DNA of 64,000 nt from Paenibacillus peoriae KCTC 3763 (lineage in GTDB: Bacteria; Bacillota; Bacilli; Paenibacillales; Paenibacillaceae): NCBI RefSeq assembly GCF_000236805.1, contig NZ_AGFX01000009.1, positions 173,332 through 237,331 on the forward strand, read 5' to 3'. A model generated the notes under the pieces. The model was not told where the DNA came from and ran no database searches. It was given only the letters and a program-made list of their open reading frames with translations. Shown in pieces: positions 45,726-54,240 of the stretch. Within the stretch, counting starts at the first letter, position 1. The number at the start of each line of letters is the position of its first letter. Both the position numbers and the translations under genes were made by a program.

Positions 45726-47183
45726 TCAGGTTCTTTGATCATATCTGTGCGGGACAACGTCGCCAGTCTCGAAGAAATGCCTGAGCATTCGCTCCTTCAT
45801 GCGCGCGATATCTCCCGCAAAACGCTCATCATCTATCAGATTATGTCTTTCGTAAGGATCTTCCTGCATGTTATAGAATTCATCTTTTTCATATAACCTA
45901 TATACGTACTTATACTTGTGGTCACGAACCATCATGGCTTTCGTATGCTGAGGCATTTTTTCCTGCTCGACGGTCCTCGCCCAGTATTCATTGCTTGGAG
46001 CATGTCCCGCATCTTTGCAATGATCTTCCCCATCAAGACGTCCGCCTTCGGCGAACACTACATCACGGAGCTTCTCTTCTCCTGCCAGCACTTCTCGCAA
46101 GGATTTACCAAAATGCGTGTAGGAGGGGCGAATGCCCAGCAGATCAAGCAATGTGGCCTGGATATCAATCAACTCCGTCATAGCATCCGTCACACGAGGC
46201 TTAGCCTCGATTCCGGCTGACGGCTTGATAATAAGCGGTACCCGTGTCAGCATATCCTCGAAGGTGTTTTGATTTTTCTCAGCTATTTCATAATCACCAG
46301 TATAATCTCCATGATCGCTGAAAAAGACTACTATCGTGTCATCATACACACCTGCTGCCTTTAGCGTCTCAAGCAATTGACCAATATATTCATCCAGCTC
46401 GGTTCCCATCGCATAATAGACCCGCTTTATCTCTTTTAGCTGCTCATCCGTCCAGTTGTAGAGCTTTTGATTGTTGCGAATCCCCTGTAAAATTGATGGC
46501 TTGCCGCTCCACTCTTCTGCAGTGAGACGGACTGGTGAAGGCACCAGTGCCGGATTAATCTGATTGTACCATTGCTCCTTAACTTGATATGGTGGATGTG
46601 GCAATGCAAGAGCGAGATAAATACAAAACGGCTCATCTGACTGATAATTCTGCACGAACTTGATAGCGTGTTCGATTTGATCACGGTCCAAATGCTCAGC
46701 TGATTCAGTAACTCCGTGATAATGCGAGTAGTCATGTTCCACAGCTTTCGCTGCACTTGAAACGGACTCCTGATGCTGACGCATCTTCATCTCCCTCATT
46801 CGCTGAAAGAATGCACGGTACTGGTCATCCCGCGTACTGCAATAATCATCTACGTTGACATCCTCTCGTAGAAAGTCATTGCGTCCTCCCCAGTACATAT
46901 GATAACCGTTTTCCTTCAATGTCCGTAGAATATTGGCATCCTCCGGTCCCATTAGATGATGCATTGTGCGGAAGCCCTTCGTGTGCGGATACCAACCCGA
47001 CAGGAATGAGCTGCGACTCGGTACGCACACAGGAAGCTGACAATAAGCATTGGAAAAGCTTACCCCCTCTCGTGCAAGCTCATCCAGATTAGGTGTCACA
47101 GCACCTCCGCAGCCTGTATATCCGATTGAATCCGCTCTCCATTGATCAGCAACTACCATTACAATGTTTGGTTTTTTGTTCAT
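45726..47183 (-). CDS. Sulfatase (Cys-type), cytoplasmic
   Basis: The 485-residue protein begins KPNIVMVVADQWRADSIGY (metal Asp) and has the activation motif CVPSR in LPVCVPSRSSFLSGWYPH near residue 52, where Cys would become formylglycine. VVFFSDHGDYTGDYEIAEKNQ supplies further metal ligands. No signal peptide is seen, so it acts in the cytoplasm on a sulfated sugar, probably imported and phosphorylated by the PTS genes beside it. Its ATG overlaps the IIB stop (ATGA), so translation is coupled. Confidence 0.92.
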   Translation of the reverse strand: MNKKPNIVMVVADQWRADSIGYTGCGGAVTPNLDELAREGVSFSNAYCQLPVCVPSRSSFLSGWYPHTKGFRTMHHLMGPEDANILRTLKENGYHMYWGGRNDFLREDVNVDDYCSTRDDQYRAFFQRMREMKMRQHQESVSSAAKAVEHDYSHYHGVTESAEHLDRDQIEHAIKFVQNYQSDEPFCIYLALALPHPPYQVKEQWYNQINPALVPSPVRLTAEEWSGKPSILQGIRNNQKLYNWTDEQLKEIKRVYYAMGTELDEYIGQLLETLKAAGVYDDTIVVFFSDHGDYTGDYEIAEKNQNTFEDMLTRVPLIIKPSAGIEAKPRVTDAMTELIDIQATLLDLLGIRPSYTHFGKSLREVLAGEEKLRDVVFAEGGRLDGEDHCKDAGHAPSNEYWARTVEQEKMPQHTKAMMVRDHKYKYVYRLYEKDEFYNMQEDPYERHNLIDDERFAGDIARMKERMLRHFFETGDVVPHRYDQRT

Positions 47184-47497
47184 CGCCGATCCCTCTTGTC
47201 TACGAGCTCAATCGCTCTCGCCAGCAGTTTCTCCCCGTTGGCGAGAGCATAGACGCGACTGTCAATGACCTCGCAAGGCTTGCCCTTCTGATCGCATACC
47301 TTCTGTACGGCACGCAGCTTATGGCGAATCTGTGGACCGAGAAATACAATATCGTATTCGTCAATCAACTGTTCCAACTGGTCTACTGCATGAGCTTCCA
47401 CCTTCCAGTCCGAGCGCTCCGGTCCCATCGCGTTCCGAATGCTTTTCTCCAAAATACTAGTAGAAATTCCTCCAGCACATACCAGTAAAATATTCAT
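47180..47497 (-). CDS. PTS lactose/cellobiose-type EIIB
   Basis: The 105-residue protein starts MNILLVCAGGISTSILEKSI with the phosphorylated Cys at position 7 and has DIVFLGPQIRHKL in the middle, both typical of CelA/ChbB. It passes phosphate from EIIA to the incoming sugar. GGAGGTGC precedes the ATG. It lies 1 bp after EIIA and overlaps the sulfatase start. Confidence 0.92.
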   Translation of the reverse strand: MNILLVCAGGISTSILEKSIRNAMGPERSDWKVEAHAVDQLEQLIDEYDIVFLGPQIRHKLRAVQKVCDQKGKPCEVIDSRVYALANGEKLLARAIELVDKRDRR

Positions 47498-47498
47498 A

Positions 47499-47810
47499 TT
47501 AAAGCACCTCCATAAATTTTTCAGTCATATCCCGAATGGCAAGTGTCGTCATCAGATGATCCTGAGCATGGACCAGCAGTACGGTCATCTCCACCTTCTG
47601 TCCGCCTGATTCGGCATGCAGAAGGCTCGTCTGGCTGCGGTGTGCCGCCTTGAGGGCCTGATTAGCCTCCTTGAGCATCTCTTGAATCTTCTCTTCGTTG
47701 CGCGGCTTGAGATAGTCCATCGCCTCCAGCAGCAGAGAGCGGGCAAGACCGCTGTTACTAATAATATCCATACAAATCATTTCAATATTGAACTCTTTCG
47801 TCTCAGTCAT
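47499..47810 (-). CDS. PTS lactose/cellobiose-type EIIA
   Basis: From ATG 47810 (AAAGG 8 nt upstream) the product is 103 residues, all helical, as in the trimeric EIIA-Lac/Chb family. VHAQDHLMTTLAIRDM holds the phosphorylated His and the metal-binding Asp. GTG 47819 is an alternative start. It receives phosphate from HPr and donates it to the EIIB encoded 1 bp downstream. Confidence 0.92.
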   Translation of the reverse strand: MTETKEFNIEMICMDIISNSGLARSLLLEAMDYLKPRNEEKIQEMLKEANQALKAAHRSQTSLLHAESGGQKVEMTVLLVHAQDHLMTTLAIRDMTEKFMEVL

Positions 47811-47983
47811 GGAATTCACCTTTCACATCATTATTGAAGTCCCTTACCCATCTTTCTCCATCTATTCACATGCGCTATACAACTTACTGCATCCCCAGTT
47901 GTCCCCGTGCACCTTCTGGTTAGTAACTAAATGACTTTTTCCTTGGCTACGACGTCCTCAACCAGAGGCTCTGTATACTTCAC

Positions 47984-49306
47984 TTACGCAGCCGCCTCTT
48001 GCAGCTCTTCGTTGATCATTTTCTGCTCAAGGCGCTTGAAGAACGGGTAATAGATGACAAGATCCACCAGAATAATGAACAAAGCAACCAATCCGGCCTT
48101 GACCGAAGCGGAAGCCGCCATAGCGATTAGAATTACTGGGGTCTGACCAGGTACATTCAGTATGGGGGCACTCAGAATATTGAACCAGTCAAATGCCGCA
48201 TAAGTGATAATGGTATTGACAACCGGCACGGTCAGGAACGGCACAAACAATATGGTATTATAGGTCACGGGTGTCCCGAACATCGTCGGCTCGCTGACGT
48301 TGAAGATCGCCGGAATAATTCCTATTTTCCCTACTTGCTTCAGTCCCTTGGATTTACTAAAGAAATTAAGTACTGCTAGTGCGAAAATTCCGGCACCACC
48401 GATCATGATGAATCCAAACTGTACCGGTGTCGTGAATACCTTGTCATAAGGAAGACCCGCAGAGTAATTATTCAGATTCGTTACAATATTTTGCAGTTCA
48501 ATGGGCAGCAAGATCGGCATCACGATACTTCCCCCGTGGATCCCCATGAACCAGAACAGGTTGATGAGCAGCATGAAGAATCCAACCATGTACACATTAT
48601 CAAAGTTCGATACCAGCGGGCCAAAGATCGCAGTGATTAGCTGAGGAAGACGAATATCAAAGATCGCTATCAGTATCCGGTCCAAGCCGGCAAATACGAT
48701 AACCGACGCAATACCTGGCAGAATTGCATTAAATGAGGTTTGTACATAATTCGGTACGGAATCCGGAAATTTGAAGCCGATATTTCGGCTGTGGAACACT
48801 CGAATAATTTCAACTACTACAATCGAAATCAGGATGCCAGGGAAGATGCCGGTGGCTCCGAAGTTGGCCATAGCCATTTGCAGGGTAGGAGCGTCGTTTA
48901 CCATCACCGTCTGCGGCTGTCCTACAGTCATGAAGTAGATCATCGCGCTGTTGATTACCGCCCCTGCCTCATTCAGCTTATAATGACGAGCCAGATTAAA
49001 GGTAAAACCGAGGGTAAAGGCTATCCCGATGATCCCTGTCGATATATCATTGATGATGCGCAGCCAAGCATTCTCGGCTCCCCATGCCGCCCAGCCTTGC
49101 AGCAGAGAAGGAAAGAAGCCCTCGGACTGCATGACGATATCTGGAATAGGTGGCTTGCCGATCAGTACAGCAAGTGCTCCCACAATGGTAAGTGTAAGCG
49201 TACTCAAAATTGCAGTCATAATCGAGCGCAGATAGCGGTTATTGGAGGCCCAATCCGCCGCTGGACTCATGAACTTTTCTATAGAAGCCATCATTTTATC
49301 AAACAT
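47984..49306 (-). CDS. PTS lactose/cellobiose-type EIIC permease
   Basis: From ATG 49306 (AGGAGGGG upstream) the product is 440 residues with about ten membrane helices. FWFMGIHGGSIVMPIL and IFNVSEPTMFGTPVTYN are the conserved substrate-channel motifs of the CelB/ChbC family. It imports a disaccharide or modified sugar, probably sulfated because a sulfatase is in the same operon. It is the first gene of the operon, and a sigma-A promoter lies upstream. Confidence 0.92.
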   Translation of the reverse strand: MFDKMMASIEKFMSPAADWASNNRYLRSIMTAILSTLTLTIVGALAVLIGKPPIPDIVMQSEGFFPSLLQGWAAWGAENAWLRIINDISTGIIGIAFTLGFTFNLARHYKLNEAGAVINSAMIYFMTVGQPQTVMVNDAPTLQMAMANFGATGIFPGILISIVVVEIIRVFHSRNIGFKFPDSVPNYVQTSFNAILPGIASVIVFAGLDRILIAIFDIRLPQLITAIFGPLVSNFDNVYMVGFFMLLINLFWFMGIHGGSIVMPILLPIELQNIVTNLNNYSAGLPYDKVFTTPVQFGFIMIGGAGIFALAVLNFFSKSKGLKQVGKIGIIPAIFNVSEPTMFGTPVTYNTILFVPFLTVPVVNTIITYAAFDWFNILSAPILNVPGQTPVILIAMAASASVKAGLVALFIILVDLVIYYPFFKRLEQKMINEELQEAAA

Positions 49307-49338
49307 ATTCTTAGCCCCTCCTCTTAGCTGATACCTTA

Positions 49339-49356
49339 AGTATAAAAAAAATGATA
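49339..49356 (-). promoter_or_regulatory. Promoter of the PTS/sulfatase operon (hexamers at the two ends)
   Basis: On the minus strand TTGAAT (49356-49351) precedes a spacer running to TATACT (49344-49339). The exact spacing is short of ideal if the hexamers are read this way, so only the -10 is firm. The 423-bp gap up to the FGE gene otherwise holds a long-loop hairpin (AACACCTT at 49663 with AAGGTGTG at 49703) that may terminate the FGE transcript. Confidence 0.35.
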
Positions 49357-49729
49357 GCGCATTCAATTTGAATAATTCCTATTGAAGTCGGAAAAAAACA
49401 AATGAAAAACATGTTACCCGGCCCTGGGTTGCCTTTTTTAGGTGATACGCATTTGTCGTAGGGGTCAGCCTGGATGGTCCCTAGCATATTCACGATGCAC
49501 ATCGGGTCACTATGTCTGGGCTGCTAATCTCTGCTCTATCGAAAAAGGTTCCCATTCCACCGTGATGTGAAACAGGAACCTATAATAATTGGTGTTTCGC
49601 ATGGCGATACGCCGATATAGCTTATTTAGAACAATACTGTTCCTATCATAATGCTGTGAAAAAACACCTTCAGATTGTGATGGATTCTTCTCCTCCCGCC
49701 CAAAGGTGTGTAAACAAACAAAATATTAC

Positions 49730-50737
49730 TTAAGCATCTGCCACACAACGGAACCCTGTATTGCCGGAGGAACTATCCGGCGTATTTTTATTGCGCGCCG
49801 CTACCCTGTACCGATTGCAATAGGAATCATGGCACAGATAGGAGCCTCCCCGCATCGATCGCACGTTTCCTCTGCTCACGCCGAGGGGATTGATCATGGA
49901 CGATTGGAGATGGTAATACGGATTGAACTCGTCGGCGCACCATTCCCACACATTGCCCGCCACGTTATATAGTCCAAACCCGTTCGGCTCGTAAGCATCT
50001 ACCGGCGCCGTTCCGACATAGCCGTCCGTGGCATCATTGCTGATCGGAAATTTGCCCTGCCAGATGTTGCACATATGTTTGCCTTCCGGCGTCAACTCGT
50101 CTCCCCATGGATATCTCGCCTGATCCAAGCCACCGCGAGCAGCGTATTCCCACTCCGCTTCCGTCGGCAAACGCTTCCCGGTCCACTTGCAATAAGCCAG
50201 CGCATCGTTCCACGATACATGCACGACGGGATGATCCATGCGTTCTTTCACATCAGAACTTTTTCCTTCGGGATGCTTCCAATCCGCTCCCTCCACGACG
50301 TGCCACCAAGGTGTCTGCATGACCATCGTGGCCCTGTTCTGCCGCTGTTCGGACGGAAGCAACAAATGAAACACAAAGGAATTGCCGAATCGTTCGGCTT
50401 CCGTGACGTAGTTGGTGTCTTTGACAAAATCGGTAAACTGCGCATTCGTTACGGCATAACGGTCGATGTAAAACGGCGAGAGCGTAACTTCCCTGGCCGG
50501 TCCTTCCCCATCCTGCTCAAAGCCTTCCCTGCTGTCCGTTCCCATGCGGAAAGTTCCGCCTTCCAACCGAATCATGCCTGTACGTTCCAATGTTGGTATG
50601 ACGTTTTCTGTTTCGTTTTCCTGACAGCATGCCTTTTTTGGAGCGACACGCGTACCCATATTGATGTTGATTGATGTTTTCCCGCGCCCCGGCGTGCAGC
50701 AGGATGGTTTGTTATCGCCCCGTTCACTGTTATCCAT
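49730..50737 (-). CDS. Formylglycine-generating enzyme (sulfatase-activating)
   Basis: From ATG 50737 the product is 335 residues. MIRLEGGTFRMGTDSREG, VSWNDALAYCKWTGKRLPTEAEWEYAARGG and NVWEWCADEF define the FGE-sulfatase domain. The active-site cysteines Cys302 and Cys307 are present in GGSYLCHDSYCNRYRVAAR, followed by NTPDSSSGNTGFRC as in human FGE. It oxidises the Cys of CxPxR to formylglycine with oxygen and copper. It has no signal peptide, so it acts in the cytoplasm on the three sulfatases of this region. The N-terminal extension has two CC pairs (PSCCTPGR, KKACCQE) of unknown role. Confidence 0.95.
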   Translation of the reverse strand: MDNSERGDNKPSCCTPGRGKTSININMGTRVAPKKACCQENETENVIPTLERTGMIRLEGGTFRMGTDSREGFEQDGEGPAREVTLSPFYIDRYAVTNAQFTDFVKDTNYVTEAERFGNSFVFHLLLPSEQRQNRATMVMQTPWWHVVEGADWKHPEGKSSDVKERMDHPVVHVSWNDALAYCKWTGKRLPTEAEWEYAARGGLDQARYPWGDELTPEGKHMCNIWQGKFPISNDATDGYVGTAPVDAYEPNGFGLYNVAGNVWEWCADEFNPYYHLQSSMINPLGVSRGNVRSMRGGSYLCHDSYCNRYRVAARNKNTPDSSSGNTGFRCVADA

Positions 50738-50797
50738 AAGACGTTCCCCCTTCGAGGTTGTTTGCTTCATCTGATTTTAGTGTGTGGAAAAATAAGC

Positions 50798-51301
50798 TTA
50801 TGAAATCAACTGAAGGGTCAAAACCGGCGTATTGATCGAAGAACGATCTCCAACATGCTCCGTTACATCTTTAACTCCTTCGGTTCCCGTCGGCACAATA
50901 ACGGAAGTAATGACCGGCAGACCAGCAGACACAATATGCTCGATATCGAATTCCAGAAGCAACTGTCCTGCTTCAATGCGATCTCCGTTCTCTACATGTG
51001 CTGTAAATCCTTCCCCTTTCAAAGACACGGTATCCACACCAATATGAATGAGCACTTGCGCTCCTGATTCATGAATCAGCACAATCGCATGTTTGGATTT
51101 CACCAAGTGGGCAACGGTTCCGGCAAACGGAGCGTACACCTTACCCTCGGATGGTACGATTGCGATCCCGTTCCCCATCATTTTTTCGGAAAAAGCAGGG
51201 TCTGGTACTTCCTCAAGAGATACAGCCCGGCCATTAATAGGTGAATTCACAATCAACGTTTTATTCTTCTGATCCTTGTTTTTTTTCATCCAAGATAACA
51301 T
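50798..51301 (-). CDS. PTS glucose-type EIIA
   Basis: From ATG 51301 (GGAGG upstream) the product is 167 residues of the Crr/EIIA-Glc family: FSEKMMGNGIAIVPSEGKVYAPFAGTV, then VLIHIGVDTVSLKGEGF with the phosphorylated His. It probably supplies the EIICB at 52687, which has no EIIA domain of its own. The leader carries a LicT-type antiterminator and terminator. FGE follows 60 bp downstream and may be cotranscribed. Confidence 0.92.
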   Translation of the reverse strand: MLSWMKKNKDQKNKTLIVNSPINGRAVSLEEVPDPAFSEKMMGNGIAIVPSEGKVYAPFAGTVAHLVKSKHAIVLIHESGAQVLIHIGVDTVSLKGEGFTAHVENGDRIEAGQLLLEFDIEHIVSAGLPVITSVIVPTGTEGVKDVTEHVGDRSSINTPVLTLQLIS

Positions 51302-51336
51302 ATTAATTTCCTCCAATTGTGGAAAAATTTTAAAAA

Positions 51337-51392
51337 CAAAAAAAGACCCGAACGATTAAAGACTATGCATAGTCCTATTTCGTTGCGGGTCT
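51337..51392 (-). terminator. Regulated terminator in the EIIA leader
   Basis: On the minus strand AGACCCG pairs with CGGGTCT (51380-51392 with 51344-51355), followed by a T-run, 36 bp before the EIIA start. Its 5' arm overlaps the RAT, so the two structures exclude each other. Confidence 0.85.
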
Positions 51393-51415
51393 TGCCTGAA
51401 ATACAGTAACAAACC
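51388..51415 (-). promoter_or_regulatory. RAT antiterminator (LicT target) in the EIIA leader
   Basis: On the minus strand the sequence reads GGTTTGTTACTGTATTT then CAGGCAAGACC. The GGNTTGTTACTG and CAGGCAANACC halves are the conserved RAT stem bases bound by LicT/SacY/SacT proteins. Confidence 0.88.
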
Positions 51416-51436
51416 CCAATATTCATTTTCCGCTTC

Positions 51437-51465
51437 ATCCTAACTTATCTTTTGGGTTATGTCAA
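51437..51465 (-). promoter_or_regulatory. Promoter of the EIIA leader
   Basis: On the minus strand TTGACA (51465-51460) and TAGGAT (51442-51437) are 17 bp apart, 21 bp before the RAT. Confidence 0.7.
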
Positions 51466-51663
51466 ATGGGCAGAATTATTCATGTTTTTATACTCAAATG
51501 TTATTTTGCTTTTCTTTCTTCACAAGTTAGGCTATTGTGTAACTCATTACCCAACTCCCCTATGGAATTATTTTGCGATATATTTTTAAACATTTTTTGA
51601 TATAAAGAAAAAAAGCAAGGTTCAGAGTGTTCATTGTGTATTAAATCTAAATGAGGTGTAGTT

Positions 51664-52491
51664 ATGAAAATTAATCGTGTCCTGAATAATAACGCTGTTG
51701 TGGTCAAAGAAGGGAATAATGAAACGATCATAATGGGTGGCGGGATCGCATTCCAGAAAGGAAAAAACGATCTTATAGATCAAAGCAAAATCGAAAAAGT
51801 GTTTGTCCTCAAGGAAGAATCCCAGAAATTCCAGGAGTTGCTCAGCACCGTTCCTGAATCGCACATCGCAATCAGCGAGGATATTATTTCATATGCCGAG
51901 AAGCGGCTTGGGATGAAGCTCAGCAATCATGTTCATATTTCACTAACCGATCATCTGTCTTTTGCCATTGAACGGTCTCAACAAAATATCAAAGTACGGA
52001 ATAAGCTGATCAATGAAATTCGTATTCTGTACAACGAAGAATTCAAAATCGGACTGTGGGCGCTTCAGTACGTCAAAGAACAACTGGGCATTACCTTCCC
52101 GGAAGATGAAGCAGCCTTTATCGCCCTGCATATCCATACTGCCAAGGTCGATAATAATCGTATCGAAAACTCAATCAAAATCGCTTTTATTTTGCAGGAT
52201 GTCAGTGAACGAATGCTGGAAGACCTTGGCGTATCTGTTGACAAAAACAGCATTTCATACCACAGACTACTAAAACACCTGGAATATGCTATCAGTCGGT
52301 TTCAGGAGCAAAAACCATTTCATTCGCTTGATCAAGAGATGATTAAGGTAATCAAGAAAAACTACAAAAAGGGATTTCAAGCAGCTAGGAAAGCGGCGAA
52401 ATATTTGGACGAGCACTATCAAATCCTTTTTCCCGAATCGGAAACAGCGTATATCGCCCTCCATCTGCAGCGGATTTTAGAGAACATTTAG
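51664..52491 (+). CDS. LicT/GlcT-type transcription antiterminator
   Basis: The 275-residue protein has an N-terminal CAT RNA-binding domain (MKINRVLNNNAVVVKEGNNETIIMGGGIAFQKGKND) and two PRDs with conserved His: LSNHVHISLTDHLSFAIER and ITFPEDEAAFIALHIHTAK in the first, then PFHSLDQEMI and FPESETAYIALHLQRI in the second. It binds RAT hairpins when its PRDs are suitably phosphorylated, preventing termination. RATs lie on both sides of the gene, in divergent directions. GAGGTG precedes the ATG. Confidence 0.93.
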   Translation: MKINRVLNNNAVVVKEGNNETIIMGGGIAFQKGKNDLIDQSKIEKVFVLKEESQKFQELLSTVPESHIAISEDIISYAEKRLGMKLSNHVHISLTDHLSFAIERSQQNIKVRNKLINEIRILYNEEFKIGLWALQYVKEQLGITFPEDEAAFIALHIHTAKVDNNRIENSIKIAFILQDVSERMLEDLGVSVDKNSISYHRLLKHLEYAISRFQEQKPFHSLDQEMIKVIKKNYKKGFQAARKAAKYLDEHYQILFPESETAYIALHLQRILENI

Positions 52492-52494
52492 TGC

Positions 52495-52523
52495 TTGACG
52501 ACTCCTATAAAACCGTTTACAAT
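52495..52523 (+). promoter_or_regulatory. Promoter of the EIICB-sulfatase operon
   Basis: TTGACG (52495-52500), 17 bp, TACAAT (52518-52523). It starts 4 bp after the licT-like stop. Confidence 0.8.
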
Positions 52524-52557
52524 GAGCCGTAACTTGCAAGAGATAATCCGATATCGG

Positions 52558-52587
52558 GGATTGTGACTGGGAAAACCAGGCAAGACC
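52558..52587 (+). promoter_or_regulatory. RAT antiterminator before EIICB
   Basis: GGATTGTGACTGGG (52558-52571) and CCAGGCAAGACC (52576-52587) form the imperfect RAT stem-loop. It shares the key bases with the RAT at 51388-51415. Confidence 0.9.
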
Positions 52588-52647
52588 TAAAATGGTTAAG
52601 GGGAAACTGCCGTTTGTGGCCCCTTAGCCGTTTTAGGTCTTTTTTTG
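52583..52647 (+). terminator. Regulated terminator before EIICB
   Basis: AGACCTAAAATGG... (52583-52603) pairs with ...CCGTTTTAGGTCT (52620-52640), then TTTTTTTG. The first bases are shared with the RAT, as required for antitermination. Confidence 0.9.
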
Positions 52648-52686
52648 TTACAACAAGCGGCATTTCATCGAGAGAGAGGGGTTTAA

Positions 52687-54240
52687 ATGTTCAAGAATTT
52701 TTTCAGTAAGTTTCAAGTATTTGGTAAAGCTATCATGCTCCCTATCGCTGTCCTACCAGCTGCGGGTCTTCTGCTTGGGATCGGCGGAGCCTTTTCCAAT
52801 CCAAACACCATCAACAATTTCCCGTTTCTGGATCAAGCTTGGCTTCAGGCCATATTCACCATCATGAGTTTTGCAGGGCAGATTATTTTTAGTAATTTGC
52901 CTGTCATTTTCGCCGTTGGTATTGCTGTTGGACTTGCCAAAAGCGATAAAGGTGTGGCTGGTCTCTCCGCTTTGATTGCTTACCTGGTAATGAACGCTTC
53001 TATCAACGCGCTATTGATCATCACCAGCAAGCTGGCCAAAGACAATCTGCCTGGCGCAGGCCAAGGTATGATCCTCGGTATTCAAACTTTACAAACTGGG
53101 GTATTCGGTGGCGTCATTGTAGGTTGGCTGACTTATCTTCTACACCGCAAATTTGGAAAAACGAAGCTGCCTCAATGGCTCGGATTTTTCAGCGGCTCGC
53201 GCTTTGTGCCGATTATCTGTTCCGTATCAGCGGTTATACTGGGGATGGCCATGTTTGTCGTTTGGCCGCCTGTTCAGTCCGGTATTGCCAGCTTGGGCGG
53301 TTTGGTTGACAAAACCGGTTATTTCGGAACATTCCTGTTTGGATTCATTTTAAAATTGCTTGGACCGCTTGGTTTGCACCATATTTTCTATCTTCCATTC
53401 TGGCAAACAGCTCTGGGCGGTTCAATGGTTGTGAACAGCACCGAAGTTCAAGGAGCTCAAAATATCTTCTTCGCCCAGCTTGCTGACCATAACACGCAGC
53501 AGTACTACATCGGCGTTGCCCGTTTCATGAGTGGCAGATATCTGACCATGATGTTTGGTCTATTAGGTGCTGCACTGGCTATGTATCATTGCGCCAAACC
53601 GGAAAATAAAAAGAAAGTATTCGGCCTGTTGTTTACTGGAGCCATTACTTCCTTCTTGACAGGAATCACCGAACCACTCGAATTTACGTTTCTGTTCGTA
53701 GCTCCACTGCTGTTCTTCGTTCACGCTGTTTTCTGGGGCCTTGCTTATATGATTGCACATATTTTGCAAATTACTGTCGGCATGACCTTTTCGGCTGGAT
53801 TGATCGACTTTACGCTGTTCGGCATTTTGCAGGGGAACGATAAAACCAACTGGATGTTGGTTCCACTTGTTGGTATAGGCTACTTCGTAGTGTACTACTT
53901 TGTCTTCCGCATTTTGATCAAGAGGTTTAATCTCAAAACCCCAGGACGCGAGGATGAAGAAAATGAAAATACACAAGTTGCCAATACGGAAAGTTCGACC
54001 GGCTCGGGTAGCCAAGCTTCCGCGATTCTGGCTGCGTTGGGAGGGAAAAGCAACATTGAGGATCTGGATTGCTGTGCAACTCGTCTTCGGGTGACAGTAC
54101 GGGACGAAAATAACGTATCCGAAGAAGGTCTAAAAAAAACCGGCCCGTCTGGAGTTATCCTGCGTGGAAAAGGTGTTCAGGTGATCTACGGTCCCCATGT
54201 TGCACTGATCAAAACTGAAATTGAGGAGTTAATGGAATGA
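52687..54240 (+). CDS. PTS glucose/N-acetylglucosamine-type EIICB
   Basis: The 517-residue protein has an EIIC membrane part (GKAIMLPIAVLPAAGLLLGIGG; GPLGLHHIFYLPFWQTALGG; FLTGITEPLEFTFLFVAPLL with the conserved GITEPLE) and a C-terminal EIIB domain (about 440-517) with the phosphorylated Cys in LDCCATRLRV. There is no EIIA domain; the gene at 50798 probably supplies it. The linked sulfatase overlaps its stop by 4 bp, which points to a sulfated sugar such as a sulfated hexosamine (inference). Confidence 0.93.
   Translation: MFKNFFSKFQVFGKAIMLPIAVLPAAGLLLGIGGAFSNPNTINNFPFLDQAWLQAIFTIMSFAGQIIFSNLPVIFAVGIAVGLAKSDKGVAGLSALIAYLVMNASINALLIITSKLAKDNLPGAGQGMILGIQTLQTGVFGGVIVGWLTYLLHRKFGKTKLPQWLGFFSGSRFVPIICSVSAVILGMAMFVVWPPVQSGIASLGGLVDKTGYFGTFLFGFILKLLGPLGLHHIFYLPFWQTALGGSMVVNSTEVQGAQNIFFAQLADHNTQQYYIGVARFMSGRYLTMMFGLLGAALAMYHCAKPENKKKVFGLLFTGAITSFLTGITEPLEFTFLFVAPLLFFVHAVFWGLAYMIAHILQITVGMTFSAGLIDFTLFGILQGNDKTNWMLVPLVGIGYFVVYYFVFRILIKRFNLKTPGREDEENENTQVANTESSTGSGSQASAILAALGGKSNIEDLDCCATRLRVTVRDENNVSEEGLKKTGPSGVILRGKGVQVIYGPHVALIKTEIEELME

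Noticed and set aside
50075-50674. 199-codon plus-strand frame
   Set aside because: It is the complement of the FGE gene, whose motifs and active-site cysteines are unambiguous.
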